A program made the translations under genes and the position numbers. From an uncultured Eubacteriales bacterium (lineage in GTDB: Bacteria; Bacillota; Clostridia; Christensenellales; UBA1242): a DNA stretch of 64,000 nt. The DNA is taken from contig CAQIDI010000003.1 in the NCBI GenBank assembly GCA_948806215.1, positions 95,306 through 159,305 on the forward strand, given 5' to 3'. Positions 17,540-26,538 of the stretch are shown in pieces. The notes beneath the pieces were generated by a model. The model was given only the letters and a program-made list of their open reading frames with translations, did not search any database and had not been told where the DNA came from. The stretch's first letter is position 1. The number at the start of each line of letters is the position of its first letter.

Positions 17540-18526
17540 TTATTTTTTACTTAACTCTTTTTTAAATTCGTTAATTGCTTGAGTGCCAATAAAATTGGCA
17601 AGCATTAAACTTTCAAATTTGGCGGTTGGAACTATTCTAATATTAGCCTTTCCCAATTTTAAAAAGTTTGTAACTTCGCAGTTTATAAATTCTTCGGTGT
17701 TATCTTTAACATCAATATCTTTTAAATTAGCATCAATATTGCCAATTCCAATAAGTGCCGCATAGGAATGCTTTCCTTTTAAGGTTTTAGCAGATGTTAA
17801 TGCAATTTGAGTGTAAGCAGATGCACAATTATATATTATTGTTTTTGCAAAGTTTTGTTTACTAGTTTTATTAGTTAAATTTTTAAAACTTTCTTCCGAT
17901 ATTGTAAATGGTTTTTGCTCGCCTTTTAGATTATATAAAATCGAATTTGTTTCCTGTTCAACTTTCAGTTCGGGCTTATATGCCAAACCCAGTTTATCAA
18001 AATAACAATTTATTAATTGTTTAGCCCACACTAAGGCTTGCGCAGGATTTATTTTTTTGTTATCTTGCAATGGCAAAAGGGCTTTATCTATATCACTTTT
18101 AGTTTCAACAGGAACAAGGCTGTTTTTTATTTGTTCAATGGCTCTAAGTTCTTCGCGAAGAACTAAAAACTTGTTTAAAGTTTTATTAGACCAAATAACG
18201 CTTTCTTCGTTACTAACATCAAACTTTGGTTTTAGCTCTTTAGTTAATGCATCAATCTCGGTTTGCAATCGCTTTTTTTCTTCTTCGCTTTCACATTCGC
18301 TTAATTGTTTTTTTAATTTACTTAATTTTTTTACTTCAACAAAGTTTTCCCAATATCTAAACATTTTTTGATTATTTTCACATTCGTGTGCAACAAAATT
18401 AAGTTGTCGACAAATAAAATCGACATACTCAAAACTTAAAGCTTTATTTGCTATTAAAAATTCGATATGTGATAAATCAGAATAAAAAATATTATTATAT
18501 ATTTTTAATAACTCTTTTCTTTCCAT
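17540..18526 (-). CDS. Orphan coiled-coil protein, unknown function
   Basis: 328 aa, cytosolic by appearance. A coiled coil of about 35 residues (about 66-105, KKLSKLKKQLSECESEEEKK onward) sits in an otherwise helical N-terminal half; the C-terminal half (from about 190) has mixed character with AKTIIYNCASAYTQIALTSAK and a beta-like ending. No motif I can tie to an enzyme. It is divergent from the degenerate ABC protein with 115 nt between starts, and upstream of the orphan at 16558. The two orphans could be partners, but nothing beyond position supports that. Confidence 0.7.
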   Translation of the reverse strand: MERKELLKIYNNIFYSDLSHIEFLIANKALSFEYVDFICRQLNFVAHECENNQKMFRYWENFVEVKKLSKLKKQLSECESEEEKKRLQTEIDALTKELKPKFDVSNEESVIWSNKTLNKFLVLREELRAIEQIKNSLVPVETKSDIDKALLPLQDNKKINPAQALVWAKQLINCYFDKLGLAYKPELKVEQETNSILYNLKGEQKPFTISEESFKNLTNKTSKQNFAKTIIYNCASAYTQIALTSAKTLKGKHSYAALIGIGNIDANLKDIDVKDNTEEFINCEVTNFLKLGKANIRIVPTAKFESLMLANFIGTQAINEFKKELSKK

Positions 18527-18583
18527 ATTTTAATTATATAACAAGTTAATATTATTGTAAATACTCAAAATTTTTAATAATGC

Positions 18584-18612
18584 TTTATTAACAAAAAGTT
18601 TAGTGTTATACT
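18584..18612 (+). promoter_or_regulatory. Probable promoter of the degenerate ABC gene
   Basis: TATACT (18607-18612) with a weak TTTATT (18584-18589) 17 nt upstream, 30 nt before the ATG. Confidence 0.4.
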
Positions 18613-18641
18613 AAATAAAAAAATTATTCTAAGGATAAGTT

Positions 18642-20303
18642 ATGAGATCATACATTAAAATTTTACGAGAATGGAGTAAACTTGCAAAGCCAAATAAATT
18701 ACTATTGTTCTTCTCGTTTTTTATGGTGGTTTTAGTTCAAGTTTGTTTTATTGTTGCCCCAATATATTCTGCCAAAACAACAGTTGCAATTACCAACGGA
18801 AAATACACCGAAACAATTATTTACCTTTGCGTGGTTTTTGGCATTTTACTATTAAGAAAAACCTTTTGGCATTTTAACTATAAAATATATCCTTATTTAG
18901 TTAAAAGTGTTTACAATCGTATTAATCAAGAATTTATTGAAAAAAGTTTGAACGCAAAAAATTCCAACTTTAAAACAACATCTAAAGAACGCATATTAAA
19001 TATGGTTCACACCGATGTTAATACAGTTGCAGATTTTGCAGATAAAATTGGAATTGCATCGGCCAGATTAATTCAAACAATAAGCTCTATTATAATAATA
19101 TTCACGGTTAATTTTTGGGCAGGATTAATAGTTTTTATTGCAGACATATTAGATTTTTTTGTTTTAAGTTTTATTAATACTAAACGAGAAAAATGGCTAC
19201 GACAAATTAGAGAATCAAACGATGAACAATACGAAAAACTTAGTGAAATTATTGATACTCGTGATACCATTAAGGATTTAGGCTTAGATAAACAAATAAA
19301 AAAAGATTACAATAAAATTTTAGATAATTACATATATCGATTAAGCAAAAGCACCTTTTGGGAATCGATGAAAGGTAACTACTATCAAGCATTTTACGAA
19401 TTTCTAATTTTAGTTGCAAAAATCGTGGCAGTATTTTTAGTGGCTGGCAACGGAATTAGTTTAGAGCTATATTTTGTTATTATTGCTTATGTTGCAGATG
19501 GAATTTATAATACAAAAGACTTATATTCAGTTTTATACGATTTTAAAAATGTTAATGTTGCCTTAGGCAGAGTTAAAACCGTTTTAAATTTTGCCGACAA
19601 AGAAGAAATCGAAGTTGGTTCAAATAACTTAAAAGATATTTTAGGCAGTATTTGTTTTAATAAAGTTAGTTACAAAAAATCTATCGAAGATGAAAACCCA
19701 AGCCTAAATAATTTTGATGTTTTATTTAAAGAAAACGAAACCACTTTAATTATGGGCCCTAGAAGTTGTGGAAAACGAACCATATTTAATATGTTAAGAC
19801 GCAACATTAAACCAATAAAGGGCGAAATTTTAATTGATGGCGTTAACCTTTACGATTTTACAAAAGCAAGCCACAGAGATAATTTTAGTTATGTTACTAC
19901 CAAACCAACATTTTTTAAAGGTAGCATAATAAAAAATTTAACCGTTTATGAAAAAAATCGTAAAATAGTTTACGAGATTTGTCGTGAACTTGGAATTTAC
20001 AATTATATTGAAAGCTTACCTAAAAAGTTTAATACCAATATTTCACAAATTCCTTACGAAAAACTTTATTTATTAGGATTAGCCAGAGCTATTTTATATG
20101 CTTGCGAAATTTTGGTAATATACGAATTCCCTGATAACCTATCAACTTTAGAAAAAGATAATATTAAAAATATAATTAATAAAATGCACGGAACTAGAAC
20201 AATTTTAATTTTTAGTGCTAAAGATTATTGTGCAGATATTTCTAATAAAATTATTCGCATAGAACGAGGAGAAATTAAGTCGATAAGTTTTAACGATAAA
20301 TAA
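18642..20303 (+). CDS. ABC exporter-like protein with degenerate ATPase domain
   Basis: 553-aa membrane-ATPase fusion of the type I exporter plan: six TM helices in residues about 20-300, then a nucleotide-binding domain from about 335. Every catalytic motif is altered. Walker A reads GPRSCGKRT (372-380) with Arg in place of the Mg-binding Ser; the Q-loop Gln is replaced (VTTKPTFF, about 418); LSGGQ is IPYEK (470-474); Walker B is ILVIYE (490-495), losing the Asp though the Glu remains; the H-loop His is missing (IFSAKD). Yet the ARAIL helix, D-loop region and overall length are intact and the frame is unbroken, arguing against a simple pseudogene. RBS AAGGAT. It probably binds rather than hydrolyses nucleotide, or acts as the silent half of a heterodimer whose partner is elsewhere. 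Confidence 0.85.
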   Translation: MRSYIKILREWSKLAKPNKLLLFFSFFMVVLVQVCFIVAPIYSAKTTVAITNGKYTETIIYLCVVFGILLLRKTFWHFNYKIYPYLVKSVYNRINQEFIEKSLNAKNSNFKTTSKERILNMVHTDVNTVADFADKIGIASARLIQTISSIIIIFTVNFWAGLIVFIADILDFFVLSFINTKREKWLRQIRESNDEQYEKLSEIIDTRDTIKDLGLDKQIKKDYNKILDNYIYRLSKSTFWESMKGNYYQAFYEFLILVAKIVAVFLVAGNGISLELYFVIIAYVADGIYNTKDLYSVLYDFKNVNVALGRVKTVLNFADKEEIEVGSNNLKDILGSICFNKVSYKKSIEDENPSLNNFDVLFKENETTLIMGPRSCGKRTIFNMLRRNIKPIKGEILIDGVNLYDFTKASHRDNFSYVTTKPTFFKGSIIKNLTVYEKNRKIVYEICRELGIYNYIESLPKKFNTNISQIPYEKLYLLGLARAILYACEILVIYEFPDNLSTLEKDNIKNIINKMHGTRTILIFSAKDYCADISNKIIRIERGEIKSISFNDK

Positions 20304-20332
20304 CAGAACACTTTATTGTTCTGTTATTTTTA
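20299..20332 (+). terminator. Terminator after the degenerate ABC gene
   Basis: AATAACAGAACA / TGTTCTGTTATT stem with a 6-nt loop and T run, overlapping the stop codon. Confidence 0.85.
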
Positions 20333-20364
20333 TAATTATTTTTAAAAAAATCTAAAATTTATAG

Positions 20365-20393
20365 TTGTTTTTTTTATTAACATTTTATATAAT
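20365..20393 (+). promoter_or_regulatory. Promoter of fabT
   Basis: TTGTTT (20365-20370), 17-nt spacer, perfect TATAAT (20388-20393), with the FabT-like palindrome just downstream at 20411-20425. Confidence 0.65.
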
Positions 20394-20410
20394 ATTTTGT
20401 GTTGATAATT

Positions 20411-20425
20411 GTTTGATTGTCAAAC
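20411..20425 (+). promoter_or_regulatory. FabT-like operator palindrome
   Basis: GTTTGA-TTG-TCAAAC, a perfect 6-bp inverted repeat with 3-nt spacer between the -10 box and the fabT ribosome site. It closely matches the TTTGAnTnTCAAA box described for FabT of streptococci and lactococci, so autoregulation is likely. Confidence 0.7.
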
Positions 20426-20439
20426 TAAAGGGAAAATAT

Positions 20440-20883
20440 ATGGAACAAACTAAAGAAATGTTAAACGATATTTTGGTTAAAATTTTTAACCAAATAATGT
20501 TTAGTGAAGAAGCAACCTTGCAAGAAAAAACTAATGGTAAAATAACTATTAGAAATATTCACATATTAGAAGCAATTGCTGGTGCCGAACAAGAAAATAA
20601 AACAAACATAACAAGCATAGCAAAAGCTTTAAACATAACAACAGGTACTTTAACTGTAGCACTAAACAAACTTGAAAAACAAGGATATATTGTTCGTAAG
20701 CAATCAGTGCACGATAAACGAGTTTTTTATATCACTCTTAGCAAAGAAGGTAAACGAATAAATAAAATTCACACCGATTATCATAAAGAAATGGTAAACT
20801 TTATTGTTAAAAACCTTAGCACCAAAGAAGAAGCAAACCTTGTTGACCTATTATCAAAAGTAAAATATTATTTTACAAAATAA
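20440..20883 (+). CDS. fabT: FabT-like MarR regulator of fatty acid synthesis
   Basis: 147-aa MarR-type winged helix starting at ATG 20440 behind AAGGGAAA; the longer in-frame extension to 20365 runs through the promoter and operator and is not coding. Features of FabT rather than generic MarR: IRNIHILEAIAG region in the first helix, the HTH TNITSIAKALNITTGTLTVALNKLEKQGYI, and wing VHDKRVFYITLSKEGK followed by HTDYHKEMV. In Lactobacillales FabT represses fab genes with acyl-ACP as corepressor. Here the fab genes are not in the window, but the next gene is a DegV-type fatty-acid-binding protein, which fits exogenous fatty acid use. FabT assignment is by similarity plus the operator; the specific regulon is inferred. 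Confidence 0.75.
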   Translation: MEQTKEMLNDILVKIFNQIMFSEEATLQEKTNGKITIRNIHILEAIAGAEQENKTNITSIAKALNITTGTLTVALNKLEKQGYIVRKQSVHDKRVFYITLSKEGKRINKIHTDYHKEMVNFIVKNLSTKEEANLVDLLSKVKYYFTK

Positions 20884-20913
20884 TAAATATTAAAATAAAA
20901 TATGGAGATAGAG

Positions 20914-21783
20914 ATGAAAGTAGCAATAGTTACAGATAGTAATAGTGGTATTACTCAGGATGAAGCAAAAAAATTGGGTGTTTATGTTATACCAATGCCA
21001 TTTTTAATTAATGATCAAGAATATTTTGAAGATATTAATTTAAACCAAGAAGAATTTTACAAAATGTTATTAAACAATGCCGAAGTTTCAACTAGTCAAC
21101 CTAGCATTTATTCGGTTTGTGAACTTTGGACAGAGATTTTAAAAACTCACGATGAAATAGTTCACATTCCAATGAGTAGCGGATTATCGGCAAGTTGTGA
21201 AACAGCCATTGCCGCTAGCAAAGAATTTAATGGAAAAGTTCAAGTTGTTAACAACCGCAGAATTTCTATAACTCAAAAACAATCGGTTTTTGATGCTATG
21301 AAACTGGTTGAAGAAGGCAAATCAGCAAAAGAAATTAAAACTTGGCTAGAAGAAACCAGTATGCAAGCAAGCATTTATATTATGGTTTCAACTTTAAAAT
21401 ATTTAAAGAAAGGCGGAAGAATAACCCCTGCCGCTGCAGCCATTGGAACTCTACTAAACATAAAACCAGTTTTAACAATTCAAGGTGCTAAATTAGATAA
21501 GTTTATGCAAGTTATGTCGATTAATGCAGCTAAAAAGCGTATGATAGATCAAATTGTTAAAGAACTAGATACCAGATTTTCTGACCTTGTAAAACAAAAT
21601 AAAATTGTTGTTGCTATGGCATACACTCACGATCGCAATCGTTGCTTAGAATTTAAAAAAGAAGCCGATGTTGCCTTAAAGAAATTCGGATTAGAAATTG
21701 AAATGGTTGATCCATTAAGCCTTTCGGTTTCTTGCCATATAGGCGATGGTGCAATAGCGATTGGAACTTTTATTAAAAGATAA
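20914..21783 (+). CDS. DegV family fatty-acid-binding protein (FakB type)
   Basis: 289-aa two-domain DegV protein. It starts VAIVTDSNSGITQDEAKKLG and has the fatty-acid carboxylate-binding hints TSQPS, SSGLSAS and the C-terminal CHIGDGAIAIG. In Bacillota FakB proteins present exogenous fatty acids to the kinase FakA for phosphorylation. I start it at ATG 20914, with GGAG 7 nt upstream, not at the ATG at 20902 which overlaps that site. It is 30 nt after fabT and probably cotranscribed. Insert of about 10 residues after the first TSQPS segment aside, the family length (about 280) is kept. Confidence 0.88.
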   Translation: MKVAIVTDSNSGITQDEAKKLGVYVIPMPFLINDQEYFEDINLNQEEFYKMLLNNAEVSTSQPSIYSVCELWTEILKTHDEIVHIPMSSGLSASCETAIAASKEFNGKVQVVNNRRISITQKQSVFDAMKLVEEGKSAKEIKTWLEETSMQASIYIMVSTLKYLKKGGRITPAAAAIGTLLNIKPVLTIQGAKLDKFMQVMSINAAKKRMIDQIVKELDTRFSDLVKQNKIVVAMAYTHDRNRCLEFKKEADVALKKFGLEIEMVDPLSLSVSCHIGDGAIAIGTFIKR

Positions 21784-21784
21784 T

Positions 21785-21817
21785 AAAAAAAGTGCTTAAT
21801 AAAAGCACTTTTTTTTA
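21785..21817. terminator. Bidirectional terminator between degV and the phosphorylase
   Basis: AAAAAGTGCTT / AAGCACTTTTT hairpin between convergent genes with T runs on both sides. Confidence 0.85.
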
Positions 21818-22621
21818 TAGCAATTCTAACGCTCTAATGCAAATTTGAACCAACTGATAACGAAGATTTATTTTATCATAAATTCGCCATTGCCAATTTT
21901 TACCATCGGTTTTATCAGAAAAATATAGTAGTTCGCCAAAATCAACTTTATTAAATTTTGCACAAGCACAAAGCGAAGCACATTCCATATCAACACCAAT
22001 CGCCCCTTCGCTTGCTCTGCGCTTTGTTCGCTCTGGTGTTTCACGATACATTGCGTCACAAGTCCAAACAGTGCCTTCAATATGTTCTAAGCCAAATTCC
22101 TTTAATGCTTGCCTTATTGCATTATTAACTTTTTCGCTAGTTTCCACTGTTCTAGTTGCTGGCAAGTAATGATAGGATAACCCTTCATCTCTAATTGCAT
22201 TTGTTGGAATAAAATAACTTTCCATATCAACATCCTTGTTAATGCAACCACAAGTACCACAAGAAACAAAAGTTTTTATTCCCACATAATCTAATTCTTC
22301 CATTAAATTAGCCGCTCCTGGTCCTCCTAGTGGGCACAAAGCAATAACTAAACGATTATCGTATAAATAAACTGGAGAAGAAGAACTTGCCGATTTGAAT
22401 TCGTAAATTAATTTACATTTGCGTTTTATTTTTTTTAATTTATCAAAGGCTCTTGGAAAAAATATAAGAGCTTTGGTTATTCCTAATTGTTTTACAATAT
22501 CAAAATTTTCAAAAGGCTTTTTACCTGATTTGAAAAAATAATTCTTAGCGCGTTCTGCACTATCATCGTCCCACTCTAATATTGGTGCGTTTTTAACTAA
22601 ATATTCATAATTTATTTTCAT
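21815..22621 (-). CDS. Nucleoside phosphorylase (PNP/UDP family)
   Basis: 268 aa by the ATG at 22621 (an in-frame TTG lies 6 nt upstream; neither has a strong ribosome site, the best being GAGTGG). Fold signatures of the purine/uridine phosphorylase family: ALCPLGGPGAAN as phosphate loop, GTCGCIN, the RDEGLSYHYLP segment near the active site and VDMECASL with the base-binding Glu-Cys pair. The family cleaves nucleosides with phosphate to base plus (deoxy)ribose-1-phosphate. It follows a phosphoribosyltransferase-like gene by 27 nt, so the pair may recycle a base or a modified nucleoside. Uridine versus purine specificity is not clear. Confidence 0.85.
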   Translation of the reverse strand: MKINYEYLVKNAPILEWDDDSAERAKNYFFKSGKKPFENFDIVKQLGITKALIFFPRAFDKLKKIKRKCKLIYEFKSASSSSPVYLYDNRLVIALCPLGGPGAANLMEELDYVGIKTFVSCGTCGCINKDVDMESYFIPTNAIRDEGLSYHYLPATRTVETSEKVNNAIRQALKEFGLEHIEGTVWTCDAMYRETPERTKRRASEGAIGVDMECASLCACAKFNKVDFGELLYFSDKTDGKNWQWRIYDKINLRYQLVQICIRALELL

Positions 22622-22648
22622 AAGCAATTTACCACTCTTTTTATTTAA

Positions 22649-23752
22649 TTAGCTAAACATCTTTTTTAAATCGGCATTTAGTTTAATAGAATAATCGTTA
22701 AGACCTTCACTATCGCCCTTAGCTGGCTTATCTAAGTTGATTTTTGATTTTGTTGCAAATTTTTCGCCCAGTTCAAACATTTCAATAATATCGTTAGTTG
22801 GTTTTCCCATTCCGTAGGCACTAATAAGTTCAACATATAAACTAGGTTTTTTTATTAAACAAGCCTTTGCATTTTCTAAAAGATTTTCTCCAAAAAACGA
22901 AATTAATGTTACTATGTTTAACATATTTAATTTAAACCTATAAAGGTCAAGTTTATGTTTAGATTGTTCGTAATAGTTCTGCCAATCAAATTGAACAGCT
23001 CCGCTTAAAACATTTGCTCCATTTCGACTTAATATTAGTTTTAAATCGGTTAATGTTCTACCCGATACAACATTATCGTCTAGCAACAACAGTGTTTTTT
23101 TATTATTAATAGCGTTTAAAATAGCTGGATATTTTCTAATATTAAAATCCATTATGGATTTTTTATGAATTGAAAAATCAACCATCTCAAAATCGAAATT
23201 TTTAATGTTTTTAAAAAATGGTCCGATTAAAATTGAGCCGAATCCCGGTGTTACAACAAAGCAATCCAATGCTAAATTTTGACACTTACAAAAAGCATAA
23301 ATTAAAGCTTTATTATCGCATTCTAGCACTTTTGCATTAACAACATCCATTCGTTTTGGAAGCTCGGATTTTGGCACTTCAATTTGTTTTCCTTCAAATA
23401 AATCAACCAACACTTTTGCATCGTCTACTAAACATATTTTGCATTCTGCCATATAATCTGGCCTAGCACTAGTTAATTCGTTATAAGCAACTCTAGCCGA
23501 ACAAGTTAGCATATGCTCTGCAATAACAAATTGTTTTATTGGATCTGTAACAGTTAACAATCGCTTTTTTAACTCTTCCCTAAACTCTCTAAACTCTAAC
23601 ACTGTGCGTTGCTTATAATATGCATAAGAACGCGATAAAAAAACACCATCTTCCAACTTTCCTACAAGATCTGATACATCTTTATCGTCGCTTAATTTAA
23701 ACACGCCAACTGCATCAAACATATTAATATTAATCGGGTTTAAGTTTTGCAT
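22649..23752 (-). CDS. Phosphoribosyltransferase-like protein of unknown substrate
   Basis: 367 aa. LLLLDDNVVSGRTL (residues 221-234) is the 13-residue PRPP-binding motif of type I phosphoribosyltransferases, with hydrophobic strand, acidic pair and S-G-R-T loop. Around it, ILIGPFF and GAVQFDW fit core strands. The N-terminal 150 residues and the C-terminal 90 residues are unlike HPRT, APRT, UPRT or PyrE and I do not recognise them. It is the first gene of a two-gene unit with the nucleoside phosphorylase, suggesting base salvage or synthesis of an unusual nucleotide. PRT fold is well supported; reaction is not. Confidence 0.7.
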   Translation of the reverse strand: MQNLNPININMFDAVGVFKLSDDKDVSDLVGKLEDGVFLSRSYAYYKQRTVLEFREFREELKKRLLTVTDPIKQFVIAEHMLTCSARVAYNELTSARPDYMAECKICLVDDAKVLVDLFEGKQIEVPKSELPKRMDVVNAKVLECDNKALIYAFCKCQNLALDCFVVTPGFGSILIGPFFKNIKNFDFEMVDFSIHKKSIMDFNIRKYPAILNAINNKKTLLLLDDNVVSGRTLTDLKLILSRNGANVLSGAVQFDWQNYYEQSKHKLDLYRFKLNMLNIVTLISFFGENLLENAKACLIKKPSLYVELISAYGMGKPTNDIIEMFELGEKFATKSKINLDKPAKGDSEGLNDYSIKLNADLKKMFS

Positions 23753-23847
23753 AAAATATCCTTATTTATTTTTATAATTATAGCAAAATTATGTATTATA
23801 AAAAACAAATTAATGTTAACAATTATTAAATTTTTTGCTTAATTTTA

Positions 23848-23878
23848 AAAAAAGGTGCACTTTAATGCACCCTTTTTA
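23848..23878 (-). terminator. Terminator after eno
   Basis: GGGTGCA..TGCACC stem with T7 on the minus strand, 8 nt after the enolase stop. Confidence 0.8.
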
Positions 23879-23885
23879 ATATTGG

Positions 23886-25211
<1,326 letters not shown>

Positions 25212-25353
25212 TTATTTAGTATACTATTATATTATCACAACGCTAATTTTTTGTTAAATTAAAACAAATATATTAAATTATATATTACAAGATTTTAAAT
25301 TTTTATTTCAAATCAAAACAATTAAAAAAAATATTTTATAGTTTTTATAAAAC

Positions 25354-25376
25354 AAAAAAGCACTTTAAAAGTGCTT
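25354..25376 (-). terminator. Terminator of the membrane protein gene
   Basis: AAGCACTT-TA-AAAGTGCTT hairpin overlapping the stop codon, followed by T6 on the minus strand. Confidence 0.8.
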
Positions 25377-26451
25377 AATCGTTAATTATTTTATCTGGCA
25401 AAATAGCGTTTAAATATTGCCACAAATCCTCTTTAAAAGGGTGCATTAAAGTAAACACAGGTGTAACTATTGCAATAGCCACTGTTTTATTATCGGAAAA
25501 CTGTTTTTTATAAACCTTAGTAATTTCTTTTAAGGTGCAAAGTTTTATTCCGTCGCTAAAATATTTATTATAAAAAACAAGTTTATTTGTGTTATTAGGT
25601 ATTAAGCTAAGCGTTGCAATAACCGCAATCGGAACTGACAAATAACTGCTAACATAAATTCCTAACACAATACTTATGGCATAAATGCCAAGTAATATAA
25701 TAAGTTTTATCCACCATTTTAGTTTTGCAAAGTTAAACTTCTTTATAACTTTTGGTTTTTCGGTTAGTTGTTTTTCGATTAACAATTCGCTATTAACTAA
25801 TTTGTTTTCGTTTCCTAAAATATAATATAAAAGCTCTTTGCTTGCATTAATTATTGCATACTGTTCTGGCTCGATAAAAGTATCAACAATTTCTTTATTA
25901 AACTTAACAGCAATGCCAATATTTGGAACAGAGTTCCAATAGTTTCTATTGGTTACAACACTAAAGTTTAAATCGCTATAGTTTACTTCCATATCAAATG
26001 TGCAAAGGTCGGAAATTTCAACCTTTCGTTTACTTAAAACTTTTTGTTCATCTTTTAAAACCGGAGTTCCGTTAATCGAAAATTTAACTCTTTTAAACAC
26101 TACTTTATCAGATAAAAAACTAGCACCAATAATTTCGGAATGATAAACATCAAAGGTGTTATCAACTTTCCCTGTCAAATTTAAAATGTTAAAATCGTTT
26201 TCTTGTTTTAACAATTGGTTTTCAACTTTTGATATTCTTGGCAAAAAAACTGCAATAATAATTATTATTGCTAAAATTATTACTCCATCAATAATTGCAA
26301 GAGCAATGTAACCTGCCCAATTATCTGGCTTAGAAGCTATTTCGCCATAGGCTACAATTGCTACATTTATAATAATTAATGCTAAAGATAAAAATATTAA
26401 AATGCCATTAAAAATTTTTCTTTGCTTATTCATACCTAACAATATTAACAT
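25375..26451 (-). CDS. Membrane protein of unknown function
   Basis: 358 aa with two N-terminal TM helices (about 14-35 and 43-68), a cytosolic or external beta-rich domain of about 170 residues (KVDNTFDVYHSEIIG...), two more TM helices (about 247-290) and a C-terminal soluble tail that includes a segment LKEITKVYKKQFSDNKTVAIAIV resembling PH-like membrane-protein tails. I do not recognise a named family. The first ATG (26451) and another at 26433 both lack a clear ribosome site. Standing alone between eno and the AAA-CYTH gene, with its own terminator. Confidence 0.7.
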   Translation of the reverse strand: MLILLGMNKQRKIFNGILIFLSLALIIINVAIVAYGEIASKPDNWAGYIALAIIDGVIILAIIIIIAVFLPRISKVENQLLKQENDFNILNLTGKVDNTFDVYHSEIIGASFLSDKVVFKRVKFSINGTPVLKDEQKVLSKRKVEISDLCTFDMEVNYSDLNFSVVTNRNYWNSVPNIGIAVKFNKEIVDTFIEPEQYAIINASKELLYYILGNENKLVNSELLIEKQLTEKPKVIKKFNFAKLKWWIKLIILLGIYAISIVLGIYVSSYLSVPIAVIATLSLIPNNTNKLVFYNKYFSDGIKLCTLKEITKVYKKQFSDNKTVAIAIVTPVFTLMHPFKEDLWQYLNAILPDKIIND

Positions 26452-26511
26452 TATAATATATTTTTTGCAAATATTACTTTTTACAAAATGTTTTTAATGT
26501 TGTTAGCAAAT

Positions 26512-26538
26512 AAAAAAGTGGGCAATGCCACTTTTTTT
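26512..26538 (-). terminator. Terminator after the AAA-CYTH gene
   Basis: AAAAAAGTGG-gcaatg-CCACTTTTTT hairpin at the stop codon with T run on the minus strand. Confidence 0.8.
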
